NCBI GenBank assembly: GCA_013397075.1
Contig: VWZS01003477.1
Location: 2,181,563-2,245,562, forward strand
Length of the DNA stretch: 64,000 nucleotides
Direction: 5' to 3'
Source of the DNA: Rhabdornis inornatus
Lineage: Eukaryota > Chordata > Aves > Passeriformes > Rhabdornithidae
Each line of letters starts with the position of its first letter. Within the stretch, counting starts at the first letter, position 1. The notes beneath the pieces were generated by a model. That model did not search any database, was not told where the DNA came from, and was given only the letters and a program-made list of their open reading frames with translations. Positions 38,690 through 50,634 of the stretch are shown here, piece by piece. Made by a program: the position numbers and the translations under genes.

Positions 38690-39345
38690 TGTTTGAATCC
38701 TACTTTTCAACTATGAAAATTCAAATTTCAGTAGCTCAAACTTACTGTCTTTGTTGTTTCTGGAGGTGTGTCTTTGTTTCGCTGAATAGCCCCTTTCCAT
38801 TATGCTCACGTTTAAAGCTTCTCACACCGAATACAATTTACCTTCTTCTGTAGCATGAGATCAGAAGCCAGAGATTGTTTAGTAAACGACAGCTTAGGAG
38901 GTGTTCTGTTTTACATAAGCAATAGCCTAAAAGCAGCCAAACCAGAAGGGCAAAGGAGATGTAATCATTTCTAGGAAAAGGGAGCAGCCCTCTCATTATC
39001 ATTCATTTGTTGGAAATATATATGGATTTTTTTAGGTGTTAACAAGAAATAGTTTTTCACTGGATCACTTTTCAGATTGATAATATATCTTCCCTATTCT
39101 GCTTAAAATCCAACCCTCCCTATCTTAAGAGCACTGAGCTGATTTTATTGCCAATTCTGAAAAGTGTTAACAGGAGTAAATCTCCCCTCGAATTACTGCT
39201 GTTGTCCCCTTGCCCTGAGCCAAATTCACTGCTAAGCACCTCTGACCACACAGCCCATATAAATGTACATAATAGAGGAAGTGCCTCACATTCTCTTATT
39301 CTCACAGAATTAGGAAAAAACCTATGTTACTGTAGTTTTTGATAT
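38690..39345. promoter_or_regulatory. candidate conserved noncoding blocks
   Basis: Repeat-free DNA with sites such as AGATTGTTTAGTAAACGAC, CTCATTATCATTCATTTG and TCTGACCACACAGCCC (RUNX-type ACCACA). Even base use and no open frame over 66 codons. Motif evidence only. Confidence 0.28.
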
Positions 39346-40059
39346 ATAAACATATATATTCGGTTAGAGCTTACTTCTTCATACCACATGATCAATATTC
39401 AGGAGAAAAACTAAAGTCAGATATGCAGACGCCAAAAAAAGTGCGTAACATCCAGAGAAAAAAAGAGGGAAACTAAAGCCATTTGGCAGTGTCAGTTTTC
39501 ATTGCATATTACATTGTGGGAGAGCTTTTGAACTCTGGTATGGAGGAGCTTTATTAGAAACCCATTCTCCTCAGACCTCTGGAGGCCTAGTCCTATACAT
39601 GAGCAAGCCAGGTGCCAAAAAGAAATGGGGAAACTCATATAGAAGTATGTTTCTAAGGTTTGTGCCAAACACAGTGAACTACAGCAAGCAGGATTGCTAC
39701 CAGTGAGTTTAAATATTCCTGCAAGAAATTAAAGATGTTTCTCACTTTTTTTCCTGTCTCCTATATTAATTTCTCCTATTTTATTTATCACTTTAACATT
39801 TCCCTTGTTTTTGCAACTCCTATGATATACTGTTCCTTTTCTTCCTTCATCTTTTACTCTTCTTTTTTTACCTATTTCTCCTTCCTAATTCTCATCTCAT
39901 TATAGACATTCTCTGTGTCCTGTTTTCCTCTTCTCCTTATTTACCTCCTTTCCTTGCTTGTTGTTATTTACCTCCTTGCTCTGACTTAGAGTGGCATAAG
40001 TTGATGTAAGAATGTAACAATATAACTATGATGAACTTCAAAAACGTGAAGCAGCAAAT
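39346..40059. other. unique DNA with a pyrimidine-biased stretch
   Basis: About 39735-39985 is strongly biased to C and T on the plus strand, with two copies of TTATTTACCTCCTT 27 bp apart (starting 39937 and 39964). Nothing else was recognised. Confidence 0.55.
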
Positions 40060-40420
40060 TACTTTTATTAGCCGGAATTAGTAAGCATTCTTACAGAATT
40101 CCAGCTCAGCAAAAGTGCTGATACTTATGTATCTGGAGAGCTGGGAGTTTAATTTCATTTTCAGTGCTGCACTTTGCTTAGTCGTTGCTGATAGACTGAC
40201 AAAGCAACCTGGTTGAAAATGAAATGATTTCAACAGCTGTGAAATACTGCATGACATAACAGCCAACATAAAGCCATCATTCTCTGTGTTTACATCTGTA
40301 CTGATTCTTAACAGCATGCTGTTAGCTCAGCATAAAGCTCTGCTGCTCTGAAACAATTCAGGTACAAGGACAAGTCTTTTACAGCCAATCATGCTCTGTC
40401 CCTATAAAGAATTATTATAT
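40060..40420. promoter_or_regulatory. candidate conserved noncoding element with 16-bp palindrome
   Basis: Repeat-free block with GCTGATAGACTGACAAAGC, AATGAAATGATTTCAAC and a perfect 16-bp palindrome TAACAGCATGCTGTTA at 40309-40324. No coding frame. It is the centre of the densest stretch of enhancer-like sequence in the window. Confidence 0.35.
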
Positions 40421-40529
40421 CAACCTAAACTGGCATGTAAGTTAATGCTCACCCATCAGCAGCTTAAATTTACATTGTGACCCACAGACTTATTCATCTC
40501 CCACTGCTGAGAATCATAACCCCATGATC

Positions 40530-40780
40530 ACTACATGCACGTCCACACTATCCAAGAATCAATGGCTGCTACAGCATTATATGTATTATCAAATTCAGTT
40601 GCTTGTCAATTAACCCAGTACGACATCTGCGTGAAGGATTTAAATAAGGAGCATCATACTATGCTGTGTGATCGATAAAGTGAAAATGCAGGCACTGACA
40701 AGGCTCACCATTTGGCCTGATACCACAGCATCCATCTCTCTGAATAGAAGTTATTTATGCTCCCACTGAATTATGGCTTG
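40530..40780. promoter_or_regulatory. candidate conserved noncoding element
   Basis: Contains GCTTGTCAATTAACCC, GTACGACATCTGCGTG, GATTTAAATAAGG and GTGTGATCGATAAAG. CpG-containing words survive in an AT-rich block, which is unusual under CpG decay and hints at constraint. Confidence 0.33.
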
Positions 40781-43700
40781 TATTCAAATATTGGCAAAGA
40801 TGCAATGTACAAAAAGTGTAACATCTACAGTATGCTATGGTTGGCTACAGCTCTTGGGAATCTCTTTTAAGAGTAATTTCTCCTTCAGGAGCACAGCTCT
40901 CAGTCCAGGACTTAGGAGTGGATCCTTTCCATCTCAGACAAAAAGGTGCTACTGAAAAAAATTACCAGACAAGCAAACGTGTTCTTCAGCAAACACTCAT
41001 ACAGTGGAAAGAACACCTTTCAGAGTGCTGGCTAAACAGAAACTTCATTATTAGAAAGAATTATGACTTCCATAAAGTAAAGCAAGGTTCAGGCTTTTTC
41101 TCCATCAGAAAAAGCAAATGAGCTGATGAGGATAACGAAATGCATCCCATTGACAAATGAGTTCACTCTGGACACTGGAAAAGAATTAAGCTCCTTTATA
41201 ATTTAAAATAACAAAACTGCCCTTAGTACAGTGAGATGTCCCACATAAAATCAGTATAAGCACATGGAATAACTGTCCTTCCAGTTAATTTGGCAGCAGT
41301 GGCATTGGTTTTTCAAGTTGGAAAGACATCTGCTCTTGAACAAACTGGTGATCTGCAAGTTGTGAGTGAGAAAAAAAGAAATCTATCCCATTGAAGAGCT
41401 GTGAGCAAGTGATAAAAAGTACTTTTAAAGGGTTCCTGTTATGTTTAGCTCAAAATTTAGGCTCTGTGTCAAATAACTTCTTACCAACTTGTGATAGTAT
41501 TTCCATTAAGAAATATTCCAGTGGAAACAAAATGGTTATAGACAGACAAACTTAGTAGTACTTGTGGAACAAACCGGTGGCATGGTGCTGCTACAGAAAC
41601 CAGGGATGACACATATTAGAGGAAAGAGAGGCTGTCTAGTGTCCATTGCTCTACTGAAAAGAAACTCAGAAAAGAGATGTGGGTGGAGACCTAACATTTG
41701 GGAAATACATATCCACACAGGTACTGTAAAAAACACACTGCTGTTGAGCCTAGAGTTATTTCAGTCTACAGGATTACTATAGATATCAGTGACCAGATAC
41801 ACTGCCACTGCAGGCAGTGGAAGCTCTTCCATTGATTTTAATACCACAGACTATAAAGTTCCATAAAATCTTTTCCTTCCACCTCACTCTCTCCCACAAA
41901 ATAATTTTTGGCTCATGAAGTTTTTTCTCCCGCTCTTCTGAGCGCATTATTTCAGACTCTGGATACTTACATGTGAATGTGTAACATAAGCCCTATTAAA
42001 ACATACAGAGACAACTTCCAAGTCACGCCTGAACATTATGAAAATTCATGAGCTCCCTAAATTTGAGAATTTGGCTTGGTACAGCAGGACACCAAACCAA
42101 AATGTTTGTCTCTAAACTCCCTAGGTCCACAGGTATATCCAAGTATGAGGCCTCTTAGGAATCTCTTATTTTCAGGAAATGGTCAACGTAAAGACCAAAG
42201 TGCTCTTTTTGTTCTGCTTTAACAAGTGAGAACACAACTGAGATTTTGGATTTACAAAGATTTGGGTGATTTAATGGCACAGGGCCTTTCTGAAACAGAA
42301 GTTAAAATGACTTCTCTCCCTTTTGTTCAATTCTTATATTAAGTTCACAGCACTATATGTAGTCCTCCACTCTTGTTTAGAGCTCAGACGGTTTTGTACA
42401 CGCTAAGGATGTATTTTATTGAATATTGACTTATGTGTTTTGCTACATACTTATTCCTGGAGTAGATGTACCCTCTGAGAAATTAGGCTGCCATGGAAAA
42501 CTGGAAGACTCACAAGGACTGTAGGCTGCATCTTTGAAAAGTGTTGCCATGGTTGCAATGGAGCAAACCTACTTCCTCTGGTTCCGCCACAGAACCTGGA
42601 GCTCGTGATGAGGTGGATTTTGCAACCAGCCAAGCAAGGGGACAGCAAGGGAAACAGGAATATAACTACAGAGGGATTCAGGTGTCAATGGACAGGTGCC
42701 CCAAATTATGATGCTGGCGATGCATTCCCTTGAGAAAGGATGACCTCTCCTCTCAAACCATGTGGCAAATACCTTCTGGTAGGTGAAGAGTACCTGTATG
42801 AATGTGTATGTAGGCAAAAGTGTTAGCTTGACCATGATAAGGTCAGGAGTCAAAACTGCTAAGAGTCAGATGAATGTTCTCATAGTAAAACATAGTAAGG
42901 GAAATTTTGCTTAATTGGTATGGAAAGATATGAGAGTATTTGTCAATGATGGAAAATAAGATAAGACAAAGTAAACTTTCTATAAACAATAATTTCTTCC
43001 TCTTGGTAGATTCTGTAGAAATATGTCTGAGAAAAAAAGAGACTGAAAAACTCCTGAAGAGCTTTCCCATGGCAAACTGTGAAAAGCTATGGCATGCTAT
43101 ACGCATCTAGAGAAAATGGCATATCTCTTCTAGTACAACACAGCTTTCTACTGAGAAACTAGCCTGTAAAAATCATAAATTACTTATTTTTACAGAAATC
43201 ATCCAGACAAAAACATATATTCAGCTGCCAAAAGTACAGTCCCTCAAAGCAAGGAGGAATAAGAATAAATACACACCTTGGTTTTGCAGAGAGAACCCCA
43301 TGACTCTGTAAGTGTAAATAGCGTAAACAGTAGGTAATAATGCTTGTTTGTCGCACCTTAAAATATAGTGGAGAGATCCAAGCAAAGAAACAGGTGGCTG
43401 TGTAAGCTGCACAAGTCTTTCTATCCATGTCTTATATTAAGCATTGCCAGGCTATAAAGAATCAGGGACACAAGTATCAAGAGAGCTAAAATAAAACAAT
43501 ACCAATGATAGTCATAATAACACATTTATATTTCCTTTCCTTGTGGTTCAGAGCTGCTACAGCACACAACGTAAGTTTCTGCTGCAAATAAGAGGACCAG
43601 AAACAGACGTTTTCCTTTTAGATGAAAGACAAAATTCTTACTTGACTTGCATAACTGGAACTTTACAGAATTTCTACCACAGAATATCAGTTCACCAAAC

Positions 43701-44317
43701 AATCATGAGAGCTGACAACACTGTATTACAAAAACTACATTTAGGAAACAAGCAAAAATTGCACTCTGGTGTAAATCACAGCTACACCTTGTTCAAAAAG
43801 AGCCACATGCTCAATGTCAAAAATGGGCAGAACTCCAAGTAATATGTGTATTTGTCAATTAGTGGATGAAATTTAATCTGTAAGGGAAGAAACATATTGC
43901 ACATTGGAGAAGAAAGCTCAGGGAGGGGTAATATGCACACACACAAAAAAATAATTCTCCCATTTCACTGAAATCCCCAAAGGTAATGGCAAGTGATAGT
44001 GGTGACTATCGATGGACAGCTTTCCGCTGGCTCACGTGAAATGATGTTGGAGAACATATCCAGGTCTTACCTCTGCCGAACTGACAGGCTGGTTCGTGCA
44101 GGATCCCAGCCTGGGCAGGCTCAGGCGAGTTTCATGGCATTTAGGGGAACATTTGTGTGCACTTTAGGAAAGGAGCTCAAGGCTGCCAAGAGCAGGCACT
44201 GCCTCAGCCCCCACTCCCGATTGAGGGTCTGTGGGATATCTAATGTGGGGGCCATGGAATACCAGGGCTCTTGGCACCCAGCACTTCTGAGGCAGCACAG
44301 CCTGTGCCCAGGCCGAC
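40781..44317. other. unique DNA, no gene seen
   Basis: No exon or young repeat was recognised. A short 'gctcttccattgattttaat' string near 41822-41841 may be a worn piece of the old palindromic repeat. GC content rises after about 44040 towards the next island. Confidence 0.55.
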
Positions 44318-44692
44318 CTGTTCATCTGGAGAAAACTGAGACGGGACCTCATTAGTGTGTAAAAATATCTAAAAGTAGGGGAAGGAGGTATCCAAGAAAC
44401 TGGAGGCAGGCTCTTGCTGTCCAACCATTAGGACACAAGGAGCAATGGGCAGAAACTGAAGCACAGAAGATCCACATGAATGTGAGGAAACTTCATTACT
44501 GTGTGGGTAATGGAGCACTGGCACAGATTGCCCAGAGAGGTTGTGGAGTCTCCCTCACTGGAGCTATTCAAGAACCATCTGGACACAGTCCTGTGCCCTG
44601 TTCTCTAGGATGACCCAGCTTAGGCAGGGAGGCTGGAGCAGATGACCCACTGTGGTCCCTTCCAACCTTACCTATTATGTGATTCTGTGATC
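44318..44692 (+). mobile_element. CR1 LINE, 5'-truncated, 3' end
   Basis: It runs from the CR1 'ttcatctggagaaaactgag' block through 'caagaaccatctggacacag' and 'gatgacccagcttaggcagg' to 'tggtcccttccaacctta' and the tail GTGATTCTGTGATCC. The 'gatgacccagctta' wording pairs it with the minus-strand copy at 18263-18628. The coding part is broken. It ends about 100 bp before the CpG island. Confidence 0.92.
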
Positions 44693-44789
44693 CTTTATGC
44701 AGCACAAAAATTGATTTCTATGATCCTGTTTTACACCTCCTTGGCAATTCGTACCAAACCGACACAGATTTTTTACTTCAGAGACGCTG

Positions 44790-45480
44790 AAGACAGGTGA
44801 GGTGAGGGACACGGCCTGCCGGGGAGGGTGCGGGAGCCCCGTGACGGGCTCCCCGTGACGGGCTCGGCTGGAGAGGCCTCAGCTATGACCCAGCCGCGAC
44901 TTTCCAAGTTGGACCCGGCGATGGGACGCTACGAGCCGCCCTTGACCCCACAGAGGAGCGCCCTGGGCTGCACCTGCGGCTCCTCCTGAGGCCAGCGAGG
45001 CAGGCTTAGGTGAGCCCTCAGCCCTCGCCGCTCCGGAGCTCCAGGCCGGGTTTTGCGGGCGGCCGGCCGGGCCCGCGCTCCCCGCGGCAGAGCGAAGCGC
45101 GGCTGGGGCGCGGCGGTGCCTGCGCCGGGCCGGCACCGGGAGGGGGCAGGGAGCGCCCAGCGGGAGCCGGGGCACGGGGATGGTGTCCTCGGTCCGCGTC
45201 CCCCGCGGGAGACAGCAACGTCCCGGGGTCGGAGCCGGCTCTCCGCGCTGGGCCGGGGCTGTTCCGCCCCTCAGGCTCCTGGCGGAGCGACCCGAAGCCG
45301 CTCCCGGGTCCCGCGGGCTGTGCGCGCATATTGTTTCCCTGAGAAGTGCCGGGAGGCGGGGGGTGGGAAGGGGGATCGGCCTGCAGTTGCTCCACGTGCA
45401 TCAATAGTTGTCAGTAACATCAAACTGACGTCATCTTCGGGTAAAAAGATCTCTCTTTTGTTCTCGTTCCCTCCCACCGC
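44790..45480. promoter_or_regulatory. CpG island, probable promoter
   Basis: Dense CpG from about 44800 to 45370. A perfect 14-bp tandem duplication (CCCCGTGACGGGCT at 44837-44850 and 44851-44864) gives two TGACG half-CRE sites, each in a GAGCCC/GGGCTC or CTCCCC-type stem context. A fair splice donor TAG/GTGAGC lies at 45009/45010 on plus. E-box and full CRE follow at the right edge. Frames of 75-170 codons here are chance products of GC-rich DNA; no family was recognised. The served gene is probably outside the window or noncoding, and its direction is unknown. Confidence 0.75.
45393..45433. promoter_or_regulatory. E-box CACGTG plus perfect CRE TGACGTCA
   Basis: CACGTG at 45393-45398 and the palindromic cAMP response element TGACGTCA at 45426-45433, with 27 bp between them, at the right edge of the island. 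USF/MYC-type and CREB/ATF factors bind these. A weak TATA-like GTAAAAAG follows at 45441-45448, which would suit transcription to the right. Confidence 0.6.
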
Positions 45481-45485
45481 TTCTT

Positions 45486-45519
45486 CCCCCCCCCCGCCCC
45501 CCCCCCCCCCCCCCCCCCC
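45486..45519 (+). repeat. poly-C tract (C10 G C23), next to undetermined bases
   Basis: Two C-runs broken by one G at 45496. Two Ns follow at 45534-45535. Could form an i-motif/G-quadruplex pair. Its true length may be misread by the assembly. Confidence 0.9.
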
Positions 45520-45589
45520 TCAACAACAAAAAANNATCAAAAGCCAGAACATTTGCAAAAAATGAAAATAATAAGAACTCGTCTCCCCC

Positions 45590-45800
45590 ACGTTAATTGC
45601 AATGCAAAGGGGGATGTTGCATTACGGATCCTGCCTGGGCTGTGCTGGGCTCTAATGAATGCGCCGAGCCTTTGATCTGAGTGAGTCAGTTGGGTTCAGT
45701 TGTGCCGGAAGGTTAGTTGCACATCCTGGCTGATCTGAAATTCGATCAGCAGAGGGGGCAAAGAAAAAGAAAAGCATTTTAATGGGAATCAATAGAGGAT
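45590..45800. promoter_or_regulatory. island-flanking unique block, possible 5' UTR or proximal enhancer
   Basis: Repeat-free DNA with TTAATTGCAATGCAAAG, GATGTTGCATTACGG (C/EBP-ATF type), CTTTGATCTGAG (TCF type), TGAGTCA (AP-1, 45682-45688) and a 7-bp inverted repeat GCTGATC/GATCAGC with an 8-base loop (45729-45750). The density of intact sites next to the CRE suggests constraint. I could not match it to a known gene. Confidence 0.4.
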
Positions 45801-47150
45801 CATAGGGTCCTGGAAGGAAATAGGTGTTGATTAAAGATGTGTGGGTTTTGTTCGCTTTTTTCTTTTTCTTTTTTTTTTCTTTTCTTCCATGTACACGACT
45901 TGTTTAAAAATAAATAAACACCAAAAGTAGCCCGGCAGAAACGAGAGACAGCAGGCTGGAAAACAGCTTTCCCAATCACCCGTGTGTTTGTGTTCCAGGG
46001 AGGCAGTCAGCAGACCGAGAGTTTGTGCAATGCTTCAAGCTACAGCGCGCAAATTTAAAGCAGTAGGCTCCAAAGGATAGCTTCAGTTCTCACTGCACTG
46101 CATTTCTGTGCCTGAGCTGTTTACTAGTGCATTATTAAATAAGCCCAAAACACTCGCCCCTCTCCCCCCAAGCCAACTTGTTTTTTCTCCCTCCCACTTC
46201 ACCTCCCCCCCTTCCCTGCCTGCTGCCGAGCCACAGGGATTCGAGATACCCGACATGAAGTTGCAGACCTGTTTTGTTGCAGTCACAGGTTTCAAAGCTA
46301 AACTTTCTAGGCACGTTTCCACTGTTTAGGAAATACTGAACTGGAAGGTTCTGTATATGTTGCCTGTCTTTACGTGAAAAAGAGGGAATTACAATTGTGT
46401 TGAACATTTTTTCACTCAGAAGGTGGTGAGTCAACTTCCTACACAAAGGCTTGAATCATCCACCCTGCACATTGCAATAAAATCCAGTTTCTCTTCCATT
46501 CATGTGTTCGTGTACACATGCACGTGCAAAAATGGGGATTTTTGGGAGTGCAGTTGAAGAGCTGGGAGAAGCTGCTGGTGGAAGGCTGAACATCACTGGC
46601 ATGGTTATATGCTGGCTGTCATCATAGAAACAGGGCACTGCTGCACCGTGGCAGTCATGTTTTTATCCAAATGGGAAACCTTCTGATCAGTTCAAATTTC
46701 TTGTTGAGTTGCCATTTCTTCTGGTTTTTCATTCTGGCATGGCTCTCCCTACCTGCTGCTAAAGATTTCCATATAATTCAGAACTGTTGCTGTTAATGGC
46801 ATTGCAGTGGTATGTCCAAGTCCCATGTAGACCATGAATTTATGCAGGTACTCATTAACAGGCAGCTTTTCAAATGGCAACACAGAGTGGGAGGAAGGAC
46901 CTCCCAGATGTGAGGCCAAAGAGGTTTCCTGCCTCCTAGGTAAACATAGGCCATGTCTCACCATCTGGTATTTGAGCATCCTTATCAACAGCTGAACTGC
47001 AGTTGCAGTGACGATTTCCATTCTGAAAAAGAAATAGAAAACACTTGTTCTATCTTTATAGTTTTTGCCCAGTGTTTGTGTAAACTAAAAATGTTTTGGG
47101 GCACACTTTTCGATATTCTTGCAAATACTCCTCATAATTTGCCTCCAATT

Positions 47151-47194
47151 TATATATATAAAAATATATATGTGTATATATATATATGTGTGTT
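47151..47194 (+). repeat. (TA)n/(TG)n microsatellite
   Basis: Alternating purine-pyrimidine run of TA and TG units broken by AAAA. Confidence 0.8.
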
Positions 47195-48240
47195 ATTCAA
47201 TATTTATTTCAGTGCTCTTTGAAGAAAATTGGTGGAAAGGCAGTGTTAGATAACATGGCCACTTGAGGATGACCATTTTATAATAGTATGAGGATTTCTT
47301 CTCCTATGAGATATCATTAATTATTTTAAAATTATGATGACAATGATAATAAATTCTCTATTTGCTGCAGGACAAAATGCAATAGAAAATGGGATATGAC
47401 AATTGCCATTGTCACTCACTATCCTGTGAACACATGGAAGACAGTGGAAGGTCAACTACCTAAGTGAGGTGTATACCTTTTCTAGGTTTGTGCTCATGGA
47501 AGGTACCAGATTAACAGCCTAGGAGAATGAAGAGCTTCTTTTATTGTCAGAACTGGTACAATAATGGGATCTTTCCCACACCTTACCTTACTCGTCACTG
47601 CCTCAAACCATTTTTCGGAATAGACCACAATTACACCCGGAACCTGCACAGACTTGTGTTCTTAAATTTATTTGTAGAGCTAAGTCATTAGTACTAAGAG
47701 GCTGTGGAGACCTGAGAGGCTGTGGAGGCTGAGCTATCTGCTGAGAATGCTAAGAAAGTTGTGAATGATTCAATTTTTATGTGAATACTTGTGAAATACC
47801 ACTGGAACATTTCATATAAGCCAAAATGCAGCAGATTACCTGCATCCATTCTGGCCTAGATTTGATCTATGAATGAATGGCTCTCAAGCCCTTAAAAATG
47901 CCCTGGGCAATCCTGTTCTATTATCTCCACCATTGTTTTTCCATCCAGATACCACAGGGATGAGCACAATCAGCAGAGAAAATGAAAATCAAATTGCCTA
48001 CCAAGAGCTGACCATATGGGGCAGCTGGTTGCTGCTTCCCAACCCCCTGCCTGATGTCTCTTCCCTGCCTCCAATGATGTGCTACTGAGTGTTAGTCAGT
48101 CCCTGTCCCCCCTTCCAAATCTGTTTTTATGCTGCAGACAAGCAAATTTCCTCAGGTTTTATATTTTCTGACAATTTATCCCCTTTTCCCTCCAGTCTTC
48201 TTGTTTCTCTGCAGACTAAAACTGTTTGTTTGGTGTGTGT

Positions 48241-48271
48241 CCCCCTCTGCTCCACCCCCCCTCCCCCCCGC
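48241..48271 (+). repeat. C-run cluster (i-motif / G-quadruplex type)
   Basis: Runs of 5, 7 and 7 Cs with short spacers, then GCC. The complementary strand meets a loose G-quadruplex pattern. Confidence 0.55.
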
Positions 48272-48835
48272 CTACTTCTGCTCCTTTGAATATGAACACT
48301 GGGCCTAGAAATAAGGAAAGGAGGCCAAGAGGAAAATGTGTCTCACTGAGACTTGCCAGATATCCAAGTTGCATGTGGAGAGACAGAGTTTCAGCTCATG
48401 TGTCTGGCTTGAACAGCAGCGTAGCCCATTCAACATCCTGTTGTCTGTCTTTCCAGACAGCACAGCTCCTCACACTGACACCTGGAGGGGCTGGGGGGGG
48501 GCAGGCTGGAGTACTTGGGGTAACTGCCATGTTGAGCTGAGATAGATCTGGTGGGTTATTGGTGATTTCTGTGCCCAGGGATTCAGTTCATGCTACACCA
48601 TAAAAATGAGAACACTGGGAGGAGGAGAGGTGTCTGCAATCAAATGCTATCACCTGTCATGTAGGAGAGCACACTAGAGGTTTCCTCCTGCCAGCTTGTC
48701 CCCTTAGAGTCTCTGGCACTTGGTTTCTGCAGGGCTCTGCAACAGTGATGGGTGGTAAGTTGTTATTATTTTTTTTAATTTTTATTTGCTCGTTGCTTCA
48801 TGGCAGTTCACACAGCCTGCTTAAAACTGGATCCC

Positions 48836-48945
48836 CCTGTGCTTGGCACTGTGTAAACTGTGGTAGTGTCCTGCCACCCAAGGAGTTTGCAGTCTAAATA
48901 GGTAAGGCCAACAAGGTGAGACAGAGGCATACAGGAAAAAACTGT
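48836..48945 (-). mobile_element. old L2-type 3' tail (or L2-tailed SINE)
   Basis: The strings 'cactgtgtaaactgtggtag', 'aaggagtttgcagtctaaat' and 'caacaaggtgagacagaggc' match the reverse of the L2-type tail (ATTGTAAGCTCTTTGGGGCAG…TGTACAGC). Diverged and short, so LINE and SINE cannot be told apart. Confidence 0.5.
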
Positions 48946-50634
48946 AACCAGCTACCAAAAAAAATCCCCAAGAGATGCCTTATAGGCTTTCTGTTTTCTG
49001 ACAGTTCCGAAAGAGGGTACAGTTTAAAATACCTGTGTTGCTAGATAAAAACACTCTCCTCCCCCAGGCAGATTAACAAAAATTAACAGAAAAAGTGCCG
49101 AGGTGTGTCTGCCACAGTACCTTAACACATTTCTCTGTGCTTTATTGTTCTCAGTCATTGTTCTCAGATCGTGGAGCACACAGATTGTATAATACGTCTA
49201 TTCTGGGACACCTAGGTTAGCACAGTTACTCTCAGCGGGGTGAAGGAGGAACTCTGCGGTGGCTTTAGCTGGAAGTGTTTTACTTCTTGTGGTTTGTGTC
49301 CTGACGTTCAGTAATCTTGAGAATTTGAGGACATATGTACATCTATCAGTTTGAGAGTTTTGAAAATGCAAGTGTTCTAAATGTTAATAATATTTTTTTA
49401 TGTATGTGTTTGATCTGTAATTTATTTTGTACAATAGAAATATTTTTACAGCACTTGCCATACAAGCATCACCTCATTCTACTGACTGCTGATAGGAGAT
49501 AGATGATAGCAGCATTTGCTTCCATGAAAAAAAAAAAAGGAAAAAAGTAAACCTGCTATTACATTAATAGCATCCTGTGACAGAGTCATAAAGAGTTTGT
49601 GCATTGGCTCGGTGCCTCTGCCTGGAGTATCAAGGCTCCTGGTTTCTCCTGTGCTCTGGTGGGGAAGCCGTGGAGAGACAGAAGAGCAATTCCAGATTCT
49701 GTGCTGCAAATGCTTTCCTTTCCCACCGGCTGGCTACGTCCATGCGTGCAGAGCTTTTGATTAGATCTGCTGTTTTGCCTATGGCAGTCTTCACTGCAAA
49801 CGTCCTTCGTCTATACATCATTTGAGCATCTATACATGATAAGATTGCCCTCTTTTATTACAGTAAAAACAGGAGCTTTCTTCTCAATAAGCTTTGCTCC
49901 TTTCTCAGCTCTCCAACCACCCCTAGGGGAAGTGAGAAGGACAGGAAACTTTGAAAAACCTTTCACCTCTTTGTTTTCCTTGGAGGAATGTGGGAAGAGT
50001 TTTTGTAAAATCCAAGGTAGACATTCATAAAAGGGGTCTTACCTGGGTGGCATAAAAGTGGGAAACTTGGTAAAGTAGGTACATATAAATACACACAAAT
50101 TACTTAATTGATAAACTCACATTTTTTCTCTTCAAGGAAAATTATATCCATGTATTTCTTAGCTTGCATCTTACTTCCAGTCTTGTTTCCCCTGTTACTT
50201 TTAATGCCAGGGTTTCGTAGCATTATAATGTCTTTCAGCATTAAAAGCTTCCTTTTTTTTCCTTATTCACTGTGAATAGATCTGTACTGCAACTAAGCAA
50301 GTTCTAGTATATTAAATGAGAATGAATATAGATATTAGCATACAGAAAATGTGAAAAGAGAAAGGCAGTAGACATGAATAAGCAAATAAGTAACTTAATC
50401 ACATTTTCCTTTGAATATACAAAATACACGGCGGATCACATCACTAAAAAATCATGTCTGTTGAAAAAGAAGTGGGTTTAGTGTAAAAACAGATCATGCA
50501 TCTGCTTGTCTCTGAGTACCTTAAATAGTCAATGTATGCAGTCACTTTGCTTTTACTCTGCAATTAGACTTTGGACTAGGACAGAAGTATATATGATATG
50601 CATTTCCTTGAAAAATACTGCTATATGTAGGAAA
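48946..50634. other. unique DNA, nothing recognised
   Basis: Mixed AT-rich sequence with no coding frame above 76 codons and no clear repeat. A run of twelve As lies near 49526-49540. Confidence 0.55.

Larger units (their letters stand above)
45801..48835. other. unique DNA, no gene seen
   Basis: No exon was recognised. It holds a T/C-rich stretch (45855-45890), a 10-bp palindrome TGCACGTGCA with an E-box (46519-46528), a TA/TG microsatellite (47151-47194) and a C-run cluster (48241-48271). Confidence 0.6.

Noticed and set aside
45053..45565. 170-codon frame across the third island
   Set aside because: Runs through the poly-C tract and the Ns; composition explains it.
45739..45762. Possible CTCF site (CAGCAGAGGGGGCA)
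   Set aside because: One extra G breaks the fit to the core motif in either alignment.
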